From Desmodesmus armatus (Eukaryota; Chlorophyta; Chlorophyceae; Sphaeropleales; Scenedesmaceae): a DNA stretch of 64,000 nucleotides. The notes under the pieces were generated by a model that saw only the letters and a program-made list of their open reading frames with translations, was not told where the DNA came from and made no database searches. The translations under genes and the position numbers were made by a program. The stretch lies in the NCBI GenBank assembly GCA_007449985.2, contig VIIQ02000008.1:372001-436000 (forward strand), given 5' to 3'. Every line of letters starts with the position of its first letter. Positions within the stretch are counted from its first letter, which is position 1. Positions 31,414 to 42,256 of the stretch are shown here, piece by piece.

Positions 31414-34390
31414 ATGAAGGCCGACTTCGTGGCCAAGATCACGGATGACCTGGCCAAGGTTGGCAAGGACCAGGATTGCAAGGAACATCTGGTGGAGGAG
31501 CTCACCCCTCAGGCCAAGCTGCTGAGGGAGATGGCACAGCAGGCAGCCCTCAGGCCAGTAGAGGGGGATTGGGACATCAAACCGCACCCCCTGCTTGGTG
31601 CAGCAGCACCCACAAGGGAGCAGTTTGATGCAGAGGCCACAGCACCAGTAGTCATCATGCGCAACCCAATCGCGGGGAAGCAGGTGTGTGCATTATGGCC
31701 TGGAGATAGGTGGCGTATCAAACAGAACAACCAGGCCCCTCCCCACCTGTTGGCATACGTTTGGCCCCATTGGTACGCTCGCATCTGAGCAAACGTCTCA
31801 TACGCTCATGCTGCGCGGCAGCAGCAGGCACAAAGAGCAGCGCAATAAGACATTAACTCAAAACTGTTGATTGATTGGGGGCATCAAGGGTTGCTCCTTT
31901 GCGCGACCAACAGCAGCAGTCTGGCCCAAACTGCAAGTGGGGGAGTGCTGGTGAGTGTGCCAATGCCATCAGTATTTGAGGCCTTGCTCGTGGCTGATCG
32001 CAGGTGCTTGATGGAGAGTCTGATGTCAGCAAACCTGTGCCCATCAACACCAAGGAGCCCATCACACTGGACTCCCCACTGTTCAAAGGCACCATCTCAG
32101 TGCAGATCAGGTGTGGACGCATGTGCATGGTTGATCCCAGGCAACAGCAGTAACAGTAGCAAACATATCAGCAGGAGGCACAGCACACAAGGCAGTGCTG
32201 CAGCTCTCACTGGCAGCAGCAGCAGTGGGGCGTACACAGGGCATTCAATGCAGCAGTGCCAGCCACAGCTGCCATCCCAGCAAACGCAGCAGTCACTCGA
32301 CAGCAGACGTCTCCATACTGCTGCTATACGCTCCTGTGTATTCCACGGCAGCACAGTCACACCTCAAGGCGCACACATGCAAGCAGCGCTCAGCAGCCCC
32401 AACCAACCCCGCAACTCCTCTGCCAGCAGCTGACTCTCTCCTTACCGCTGATCGGACATGCAGTGAACCTGGACAGTATGCGATGTACGTCCCCAGCTGC
32501 CGCCAGGGCATCCCAGGTGTTCCTGAGCGCTAGAGTGGTAGAAAGATGACACTGTTCGTGCTGTGTGCTATGTGCTGTGCTGTGGCTGCACCCAGGGGCC
32601 TGAAGAGCACTGATGACAAGTACTTCACAGGCAAGAAGCGCTACACGCATGTGGTCATGCAGGGCCGCTTCAAGCACGACGTCAGCGCATCAGACCTCTG
32701 GACGGGCCATGAGTGGTTCCAGATCTCAGACCTGGTGCCCACAAGGTGGGGGGCTGGACCAGGGGGTGAGGGAGGCAGGGGGGGGGGGAGGGGAGATGGG
32801 GGGGGGGGGGGGGACACTGCAATCTCCAGCTCAAAAGACAGCAGTAGTAGCAGCAGTAGCAACTGTAACTTATTTGTGACATCTGACAAAGGGACTTCAA
32901 ATGGCAGCAGTAGGGTGGGGGAGGATGTCCCGCGCTCAGCCGGGCATGCACCCAAAGACATAGATGTCGGGGGTGCTGGCTCTTGAACTCGCGCTGGCTC
33001 TTGAAATCAAGTCATGACCAAATCCTCACCTGCTCCTCTCCCGCTGCTCCTGCTTTGTCTTACTCCCCCTCCTGCAGCTTTGTGAGCATCGGTTACACAG
33101 CAGCAGCCAAAATGTTCTCCAGCACCACCCGTGTGTGCCCCTCCACCACCAACGGCCAGATCGCAGGCTTTCTGAACCCTGTGCTGGCCAGCTGTCAGCT
33201 GGTCAACGTGTCCCGCCCTGGGGAGGAGCCGGCACCTTGGGAGGCACAGGAGGACATGCGGCTGCTCAGCACAGAGCTGTCTGACAAAAACGGTAGGTTT
33301 GAAAGGGTTGACTTTGAATTTGAAAGTTTGCCCCGCTGAATACGGTGAAGGACAGCATGCAAGGGAAGGAGGTTGCAGCTTGAAGGCATGCTGCTGCAGG
33401 GATCAGGGGGAGCTGCAGTCTGTCAGGAATGCAGGGAATGTGGCAGGGTGTGTCAACAGGTGGAAGCACTTGGTATCTGAACCCTTTTTGGTTGAGTCCT
33501 TGCGCTCGCGTGCTTCAGCAAGCTCACACAGCTAGTACGATAGTGGCCGCCAGGTACACGGCACCAGGATCACCCACCTACTTGGGCATGCATCAAACAG
33601 TCTGCCTGTAGATTTGTGCTCCATCACCTCCCACACTCTCAATATTTAGTGTTCTTGACCTCCACATGCATGTCTCAACAACCACCAATTCACGCCCCAC
33701 TCTGTTTACTCCCCCCCCCCCCTGCCCCAGGTGACCCCCTGCCCGCTGAGAAGCGCCGCCGCTGGTTTGACAACCCCACCAATGCCGGCAGTGTGCTGCT
33801 GAGCAAGGACTATGTGTACACCTGGCACATCTGGCAGCACTGGTGCAACATCTCAACCTACAGGCTGCAGCTCAGCAGCTTCTTTGGTGTGGACCTGTGC
33901 AACTTCAGTGAGGGGCAGCCCATGCAGATCATGGCCAAGGACTCAAAGGTCAGTACAACAAGTCCAATGAGTCTGACATAGTCGAGGACAGTGCAGTACT
34001 TGTGCTTGTGGGTACACATGCCTTGGCATTGAGCTTGTGTGTGTTTCTGAAGGTATTGTGAGCGTATGTTACCCTTTTATAAAGAGACGACAAGATGCAG
34101 CATCTGCCATAACCTGTTCTGTAACTGTATAACACACAAGGGCATCAGTTCAGCTATCACGGTTGGGGAGCACCACGGTGACAGCGGTCAAGCAAGTGCT
34201 GACACACCCCCTATTGTTTCGCCCGTGCCCCTGCCCTTGCCCTTGGTCATGTCCACAGACTGGGGAGTACAGTGTGAACCTGCTGCTGTGGCACAAGCAC
34301 CTGCTGTACCACGAGGAGCACACCAGTATCAAGGACAGGATCAGCTCGCTCACAAGCAGCATGAAGGGACTGCTGGCGAAAAAGCACTGA
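31414..34390 (+). CDS. DUF1769 family protein
   Basis: A eukaryotic protein family of unknown function, seen in fungi and algae. Exons are 31414-31683, 32004-32110, 32596-32745, 33078-33292, 33731-33948 and 34259-34390 (TGA). All phases close and give 363 residues. Family features are PITLDSPLFKGTISVQIR, then RYTHVVMQGRFKHDVSASDL, the block SSFFGVDLCNFSEGQPM and the terminal TGEYSVNLLLWHKHLL. The family assignment rests on remembered features of DUF1769 (a QGRF block, then a hydrophobic domain ending in a GQP motif). No signal peptide or membrane helix is evident. Intron 3 contains long G runs and intron 4 a poly-C acceptor. Confidence 0.7.
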
Positions 34391-37300
34391 CACAGCAGCA
34401 ACAGCAGCAGCAGCAGCGGCAGAGTGTGGAACGCCGCGAGGTACTGCAGCGGTAGGTGTAGTGCAGTGTGTAGGAGTCTGTGCAACTGTGACGGCAGCAG
34501 CGGGAGCGTTGCCTGGGTCCTTCCTGGGTAAGGGTCCCTGCATTGATGGTACCAGCAGCTGTACTGCGCAACACTCTGGTGCGGTTTAGGCCCTTGATGA
34601 AGGTGCTGATGCTGCAGCCAGCTGGGTCTCACTCACATACTGCACTCACTTTCACGCTGTAGTATTGCCCACAAGCCATGCATTGCATTGCAGGCAGCCC
34701 CTGGTCAGGGGCTGCCTGCAAGCAATCGGCCAGATTGCTGCAGCTGGCAACCGAAGCCATAGAGTGGAGTGAATGCTTGTCCGTGTGTGCGCGTGGCAAG
34801 CGGTGTACGTTGTCTCACTACTGTTTGGTGGCTGATCGCTACCTAGGCATGATGTGCATGTGACATGTGTGTTGTGGGTAGCATGCCCACTGGAAAGTCT
34901 GGGTTGGCCTTTTACACATTTATCCCATTGATGCACTGACAGTGACTGCCGCAACAGGCAGTGGTATTCGTAATGGTAGGTGTAGCTAGCTCTCCTGCAA
35001 TGCATAAAAGGCGGATAAGAGCCTGCCGTTTTCCACCCATGTCCTTGTGGTGTGATAGCTGGGTGGGGGCTGTATGTTTGTGACGTTGTACTGCGCCGTT
35101 GCTCAGGGGCTGTTGAAAAGGTGCGCCAGTGCGCAATGCAGTATAGAGGGGTGCAGGAATATCCGCACCCTGTTGCACTTGTTGCCTGGTCGGTGCAATG
35201 TCATTCGTTATGTTGACGGTTTGGTTGGAGTGCTGCACAGCCTGTTATATGTGCGTGAGATGCACAACAGTCACAGATGCACATGAGTCACTGAACTGTG
35301 GCCTTCTAGACACTGTGACACCATGTCTGAGATCGTTCTGAGTACAAAAATGCGCTGGGCAGCCGGTTCATTGCCTTTCGATGCATGGCCAGCAAGTGTC
35401 CCCTGTTTTGACGAGTCGCCGTCGTGCCTCCAGGGCATGATCAAAGCAGGCAAAAACAGCACGGCGGTGGACATTGATGCGAGAATTTTGAGGACATGGA
35501 AGTATGGCAACCGCACGCTACGCTCAGGCCAACGTACACCAAACACCAGACTACAGCAGGCTATGGCAGCCAAGCCGTTGCGATGGGCTATGTGTGTCGC
35601 CATCAAGGCAGTTGCTTACACACGACGCAGCACATGCAGCAGCCATCATACTGCATAGTAGTGCATGCATGTTAGTGGCACACAGACCATGCACGCAACG
35701 GAATGTCACATGGCACTAGTGTCAGTCATGGGACCACGTGACAAATGCAACCATGCTCAAGCAAGGGGTGAACATGGCAGCAAGATCCAAGGACGCATCA
35801 GCACGCAGGCTGACACACTACCAACACATGCCAAGTGCAAAGCATGCAGCAGGCACTGCACACACGGAAAGCACTTGCAAGCAACATCCATATGCTTAGA
35901 CCAACACCGTCAACAGCAGCAAGCCGCGCCTACCGACGCAACGTAGAGCACATACTGCAGGCAATATGTTTGCTTTCATCTGCACGTGCCTACTGCATAC
36001 ACCACTGCCCATCAAGCACCACATGCAGCCGTACCACAAACACATGATGAACGGCCACAGCAAATCAACCCAAAAGAAGTCTTGCGGCGGCCTTCAGCCA
36101 CGGGCTTTGCATGTCTGCCAGCTGAGCATGCCAGCACGGACCCTGCTCCTTCACATCGGCTGAAGTGAAGGCCAGCAAGGCAAAAACAAGCTGCAAGAGG
36201 GAGCGGGAGCCCCCTGCGCACCTGTCCTGCAGCCCAAAAAATAAAAGAAACCCACCCAGCAGTGGCAATGGCTCACTGCAGCCTAGCAAGGCCATTGCTC
36301 CCCACACAGGTACATCCAACAACAACACAACAGCAGTCAAGTTCTGTGTCTGCTCATCTTGTCAAGCCTGTAGAGGGGTAGGTAGCATCCGCCGCTGCGC
36401 CGGCTGACTGCGGCCTGCAGCTGAAGGTGCCAGGCAGGAGGCGGCAGATTCGAAAATCCTCCTGGCAACCGCAATGACCCTGACAACCAGATGGATGCTC
36501 AGCAGTGGCTGACCAATCGCCACTGGTTCCAGAGCTGATGCACACCGGCTCACGAGCACAAGAGGCATCATAACAATTCCTGGCACAAAGGCAGCGGTAG
36601 TGATACAACAGCTACATGCAACAGCCCCCTTCGCACAAAGGCCACGCAGCCTCTTTCAACACACCTGTTCCCACATCCACATGTTGATAGCTCGATGGAG
36701 CCCATGCCACAGACAGACACACACTCCTTACTTACCAGTCCCGCCACGCACCCTCACAGAGCACACCCTCAGCCATGTACCCCACCACGGCGACGGCATG
36801 CATTGCGCCCCGCAGGGACCACCTGCCCCGTCCCAATCATACTGGGCCCCCAGCATACCCGCGCTCAAGTCACACCAGCACGGGCTCAGGTGTATGGCAG
36901 CCCCAGCTTGAGTGTGAGGGTCTCACACACAGCACATCACAGCTCAGCAGCAGCCTGTACCTGCTCTCACACGTACCCACACATCACGAACGCCCAAACC
37001 TTCCGCACACAGCATGCTGTGCCTGCGCAGTCACAGCCCAGCAAACACCACGCATACACAACTCACATCAAGACCTTGCAAGGCAGTCTGTAGTGTGATG
37101 TACACGCCAGCTGACTGCACTCGCTGTGTCTAACACGCACACTCAGCATGCACACACAGCAGACCATGCAGCACTCCTGGAAAATCACATGCAGTCGGCC
37201 CTGCAGGACAAAGCAGAACGCAGGATAAAGCAGACTGCAGGATAAAACAACACCATGACCCTGCAACTCCTGTGGCACTGAGACTGCACCGCACAGCACT

Positions 37301-37902
37301 AATCCAGACCAACAATCACACACACACAGCCTGAAGTTGGCAACTGCTGATATGGTGGTGTGTTCGTAATCTCAACAAACGAACCTTGACACACTATCAC
37401 AAAGCCTGGTGACATGTGCCTCGCACACCACGCACTACACCCCATGCTGGGCATCGCATCGCTCATACCAGTGCAGATGGCACAACATGATCAAGTTGGG
37501 GGACCACACTTGTGTGGCTGCGCAACATGCATTGCTCGCAATCACTCATCACATGAGCAGGCACGCACAACAACAGTAGTAGACAACATATCAAATCGGT
37601 TGGTTCCTAGGCTCCTAAACCTAAGCCAGCAGCAGGAGTGCACTGCTGTGCTGCCTGAGCGGTTGCAGGGGCAGCTCATGCAACCGGCCAGCAGCCAACA
37701 CCCCACAGGTGGACACACGATGCACACTGTGCATAGCACACACGTACCCAGCACAGAGTGAGGCCTTTTGCTGATGCCTGCAAGGAACATACTACCACGC
37801 AGCAGGACCGCGCAGCAGGGGCAATACGTTTCGGCTGCCGCCAACAGCGTGAAGGCCTGATGCCAGCAGCACCATGCGACCAGCCTCACGTGCTGCTGAG
37901 GC
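34391..37902. other. Gene-poor region, 3.5 kb
   Basis: I find no gene with supporting motifs or consistent splice phases. The frames 35323-35658 (+) and 36362-36586 (-, hydrophobic) are open but unsupported. The stretch includes the 3' UTR of the DUF1769 gene, a perfect hairpin at 34688-34721 and the 3' flank of the Pro-rich gene. Confidence 0.5.
34688..34721. repeat. Perfect hairpin, 16-bp stem with 2-base loop
   Basis: TTGCAGGCAGCCCCTG, GT, then the exact reverse complement. It lies about 300 bp after the DUF1769 stop codon, possibly in the 3' UTR. A stem this perfect is unlikely by chance. Confidence 0.85.
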
Positions 37903-38732
37903 TTATGCAGCTGCCATGCCAATGTAGAAGCTGTCATCGCGGATTGGACCACGCCGAGGCCGAGGCGGGGTGGAGGCTCGCGAGCTGCAAGGTGTGTTGG
38001 CTGCTGACTCCCCTGGGGTTCCGGGCGGCGCTGTCAGGTGTCTGTTGTGGCGTGGCAGCCCGGGGGGTGTGCCCTGTATCTTCTCATGGTGCTTTTGGTG
38101 TTGCTGCTGCGCCTTGGACTGCAGGTCCTGCATTGCTGCTGGGTTCTGCAAATCTGGCGCCGACACAGACCTGCATGCACGACAGGAACCGGCATGCGTG
38201 TCAGCTTCTCCCCACACAACTGCTGTCAATGCTTTTCAGGTCTCACGCAGGCCTACTGACACTTCTTGAGGTTCGCCCCTGGTATGGATGGCTCAGCAGC
38301 CAGGTTGAACTGTATTGTGCCAAGCATGCAGCTCACTTTGACAGCGCCTTGGGACTTAGAGCCTTCGAACTGCTGGTGTCGGTTGGCAGCTGTGCAAAGG
38401 AGGTGGTCTGGGCCCCAGTCCAAGCGTAACCGAAACTTGGTGGCCTATAACCATAGCCACCATATAGGAACGTAGGGTCTCCCTGCAAGTAAGGCAACAA
38501 CGCATCATCAGTCACAGTTGGGACAGCACACAGTTGTGGCAGCGGCTGCCAGGCAAGAGCAGGCAGGCCAGCCTGCTGTGCAGTTCTTCATGCAGACTGG
38601 CATACAACAGGCCCTTACGTGTAGCTGAGGCACCGGCACTGGCATTGGCTGGGCTGGTGTTACAGCAGCAGACTGACTGTGCTGATGGCTGGGTGGTTGC
38701 CTGTGCCCCACGCTGTGCAGGAACCAGTCCAT
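37903..38732 (-). CDS. Hypothetical Pro/Ser-rich protein, 175 residues
   Basis: I do not recognise this protein. Three exons (minus strand), 38732-38619, 38482-38337 and 38170-37903, have GTAAGG and GTGAGC donors, TTGCAG and ATGCAG acceptors, and fully consistent phases (0 and 2), which is the main support. The N-terminus is His/Pro-rich, the middle has LYGGYGYRPPSFGYAW, and the C-terminal third has QHQKHHEK, PPGLPRHNRH and ends PRRGPIRDDSFYIGMAAA. It looks disordered, with basic and aromatic patches as in some RNA-associated proteins, but that is a guess. It lies 435 bp downstream of SEH1 on the same strand. Confidence 0.6.
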
Positions 38733-39057
38733 GGCAGACGTAGCACACCCTGTAGAGCGAGACTATAGTAATCCGAGGCAGGCCTGAGCTTTGCGAGAGT
38801 GTGGCGTTGCTTCAGCTTGCCGGAACAATGACGAAAGAATTGTCGTAAGAAAGCACAATGCGGTATACAGCACCGCAATTCCTTGAACCACGCCAAATTG
38901 TGAATCACTGGGCGTGCCTGGGACTTGGTTGTGTCGTTTGTAGGGTAGGGTGCAGGTTGGGGTGCAAGGCAAGGTTGGTGGTGGAATCCAAGTTCACCAA
39001 CTGTGGGTGTTGTGCGTCACCAACGTCTTAATACACGTCAATCTGTATTTACCAGCT

Positions 39058-39062
39058 TTACA
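39058..39062 (-). promoter_or_regulatory. Polyadenylation signal TGTAA of SEH1
   Basis: TGTAA on the minus strand, 105 bp after the SEH1 stop codon, a typical distance for a short algal 3' UTR. Confidence 0.55.
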
Positions 39063-39167
39063 GCCTCTCTCCCTTCCCTCTGACACTGATGACGCTGATG
39101 ACGTGGCACCACAATCACTCCCACAGGCCTGTCAGCACTGCCTGCATTGAATCACACACTGCCTCAT

Positions 39168-41509
39168 CTAATCCACCATAATGCTGTCCCCAAATTCAGA
39201 TCTGCTGCCGCCCTGCTGCTGCTGCGCCCCAATCTTAGACACAGCCATCCAGCGGCCGTCCATCAGGGGCATCCACAACCACACCTCTGGTGTGCCATCC
39301 AGACTGCACGCCAAGGTGGTACCAACCCTGCTGAACTCCAGCTTCCACACAGGCTCAGGGTGGGAAAGCTTTTGAAGCTCCACAACCTCCAGCTGCTCTA
39401 GCTGCTGTGGACGCTCCAACGCTGCTGCTGCTGCTGTGCTGACGCTGCTGCCAGGCTGCACCTTGTACAGCAGGACTGTGCGGCCAAAAGAAGCTGCCAC
39501 CAGCTCGTAGGGACGGCCCAGTGCAGGGGCCCAATGCACTGACAGGGCGGCTGGCTCAGCGCCACCAGGAGCAGCAAAGCTGGCAAGCTCCTGCCATATG
39601 CAGCGCAAAACATGAGGAAGTAGAGTCAGAAGGAAGCGCTGCATTGGGGGCGAGACTTCAGGGCGGCTGTGGTCACCAATAGTAGCCGACCATGTAGGGA
39701 GCTTGTGCTGTGGGGAGCAATGCCACCACCCACTGTCACCCTGCAGCCCACGCTACGGCACAAGCTACGCTGCCTAAAGACACCACACCACAACAAAACT
39801 CGGACTCATGGTCAAACGGAAGCTGCTAGCGGCTCAGAACCAACCAACCACGCCCTCTCAGTCACAACGCCAATGTCATACCTGCCATGTCATGGTGGGG
39901 CTGTTGTAGCCCCAGATGCTTCCACCAGCCTCGTGGCCACCCAGGAGCAAGGGTGGCAGGCCTGGGGTGGAGGTGTGCCAGCACAGGCAGCGGCACGAGC
40001 CAGCTGCAGCAGCCAGCTGCAAAACAGTGCAGCATGGCAGCAACAGGTCTGGGAGTCCGCCAAAGCACTGAGAACTCAGCTGCTGTCAGCACTGACAAAG
40101 CACTGACAAAGCTTCAGGGAGGATGCTTTAAAGGAAGTCAGTGACACAGCACATATGGCACACACATGGCACTATCCCAATCTGTCGCACGTATGTGCTG
40201 TGCCAGAGTCCTACTCTTTGCATGCCAAGAGCAGGCCTGAGTAAGTTGCTTCCAGACAGCAGCCCATCAGCCGAACGCTACAGCACCAAAACCCCAACTG
40301 CGTGTTTCAAACAATACAGGCCGCCACCCTCCCTGAAAATAGCAGCCTCTCTGCCCCCCGTTTTGCTCACCTCTATCTTGCTGACCAGTGTCCACTGGGT
40401 GCTGCTGCTGGCTTTGAAACCTGCCTCCCAGAGCTGCACGTAACTGCTGCTCGCCGCCTTGCTGCTGCTACCACCTGACTGCTGCATGGAGCAAGCTGCT
40501 GCCAAGACTAGGCCATGCTGATGCGGAGCAAACGCAAGGGCACTGCAGTCATGATGCAACACCGAGACAACACCAGGGCACTGATGTTCAGACAGTGCAT
40601 GAATTATGTAACAGTAAAAGTTGACAGTATTGTGTGTTGCAGGAGGCCTGCTTGTGACGTTCGTTTCGGGGTGAGATGCTGACTCAATTGGGTGGTTTGG
40701 GACAAAAAGCACTGCAACAGCACAGCAAGACGGCCGTTGCTGTTGACGGCCATGTGACCCCAACAGGCATGAGAAGCCCACCTGACGGCTCCCTTGCCAC
40801 AGTGCAGCTGCGCTGTGCTGCACCACGCCTGTCCATGTGCTTGCTGCCCTTGCTGACCTGAGCTGCTGGAAGGCACGGGGCCCTGTATCAGTTGCACCTT
40901 GCCACTGCTGGTGCCAACTGCCAGCAGCTGACCATACTGTGGGTGAGCCCAGGCCAACTGCGTGGGCTGACTGGATTGCAGCTGCAGGCAGCAACCAGGG
41001 CGCAGCATGCCAGCAGCAAGTGAAACAACACAAAAGTTGGTGTGCATGTGCACATGCAGCAGGGACTGTACATCAGCACTGGACCCCTCTGCGATTAATA
41101 TGTACCCATCACACGGCTGTGCGGTGGTGAGGTTTGCAACACTGCGACATGTGCCAGTGTACCGGCAATGCTTCCAACACTTGGACATACCTCCTGTGTG
41201 TGCAGCAGGCGCCAGCCGCCTTGATGCACCTCCCACACCTGCACCAGCAGCGGCAGGACAGCAAGCAGCCCACAAGCTTATGCCAAAAGGCAGGCAAAAA
41301 GCGGCAGCGTGTGTAGGTTGCACAGGTGTTTGATTGCCCACCTGAACGACTCCACTACTTGTTGCTGTGGCCACCACATCCCCGTACAGGTTGTAGCACG
41401 CTTCCAAGACTGCTGCGTTCCTGTCTGTTGGCAGCTGGCCACCTTGCTCTGGAAGCTCATCCGCGCTGTCCTGCTGGTATGCCATCCCCTCCAATCCGTG
41501 AGGCGTCAT
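39168..41509 (-). CDS. SEH1: SEH1, WD40 nucleoporin of the Nup107-160 (Y) complex
   Basis: SEH1 is a WD40 propeller in the nuclear pore Y complex and in the TORC1-controlling SEA/GATOR2 complex. Exons (minus strand): 41509-41342, 41238-41191, 40981-40782, 40542-40371, 40016-39882 and 39590-39168; phases close and give 381 residues. Blades are visible as NLYGDVVATATSSGVVQVWE, LAWAHPQYGQLLAVGTSSGK, VSALAFAPHQHGLVLAAAC..YVQLWE, LLLGGHEAGGSIWGYN and VHWAPALGRPYELVAASF, ending VWKLEFSRVGTTLACSLDG. The WAPxxGRPYE segment and its position match plant SEH1. Exon 2 is only 48 nt. Inserted Ser/Gln loops explain the slightly long size. SEC13 is the nearest alternative, but the GRPYE blade favours SEH1. 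Confidence 0.88.
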
Positions 41510-42256
41510 CACAGCACTCGATATGTCTATACAGGGTTGACGACGGCAGAGCAGGCTTGTTTGTATCTGATCTGCTGACTCAGATCACGATTGCAACTGG
41601 CACGAAAACAGCGCCTTGACCTAAAGAGACGGACTCGGCAGTGCAGATTCCTCTTACCAAAGTGGGGACAGCGGTATATTGTATGGCAGCTGTGTTATTC
41701 GTTTGTGACACTGCGTCCCTTTGCTGTGTCCTTTTGCCAAGCAGAGCAGGCATGGGTGCCAGTGTTCATGCTCTGTCAAACCTGCAGAGGTGCTGGATAG
41801 ATCGAGACCACAACACCACGTTCTGACACCTCTCACCTTGGACAGCCCAGTCCTGCACCCACGTGTGGGTTCGTCCTTGTCACAGCGGTGTGATAGCAAG
41901 CCTGCTCTTCAAGTCAGATCGTCTTAATACGATATCAAGTCATACGTTCGATGCACAGTGTGCCATGTAGGCTCCAGGCAAGCCATGTCAGCAGAGGGCC
42001 GACAACTTGCAGGCGGGTGCTGGCTGGTGGTGCCAGACCCGGTGAGTCCTGCTGACACCAGTGCTGACTGCTGTATGATCGCCTGCAGCAGAGGTTCTGG
42101 CTGTTGAAGTGGGAACAAATGCATAGGTCGAGCTGGCATGTGTGTGTGGCGGGGGTTTGAGCGACGGAGAAGCAGCAGGAGTATAGGGCGGCGCTGGCAG
42201 CAGCAAAGTGTGGGTGTGGAGGGCGGGGTGAGCCTTGGTAACAGTGCTGCCCTTAA
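41510..42256. promoter_or_regulatory. Divergent promoter region SEH1 / MATE gene
   Basis: About 750 bp between two divergent genes. It must contain both promoters and the unresolved first exon or 5' UTR of the MATE gene. No defined element recognised. Confidence 0.4.

Noticed and set aside
35323..35658. 111-codon frame with ATG on the plus strand, and its antisense frame
   Set aside because: Codon choice looks random and neither strand has recognisable motifs or splice context.
36362..36586. Hydrophobic minus-strand frame that could be a membrane segment
   Set aside because: No convincing acceptor/donor pair and no partner exons found; left as non-coding.
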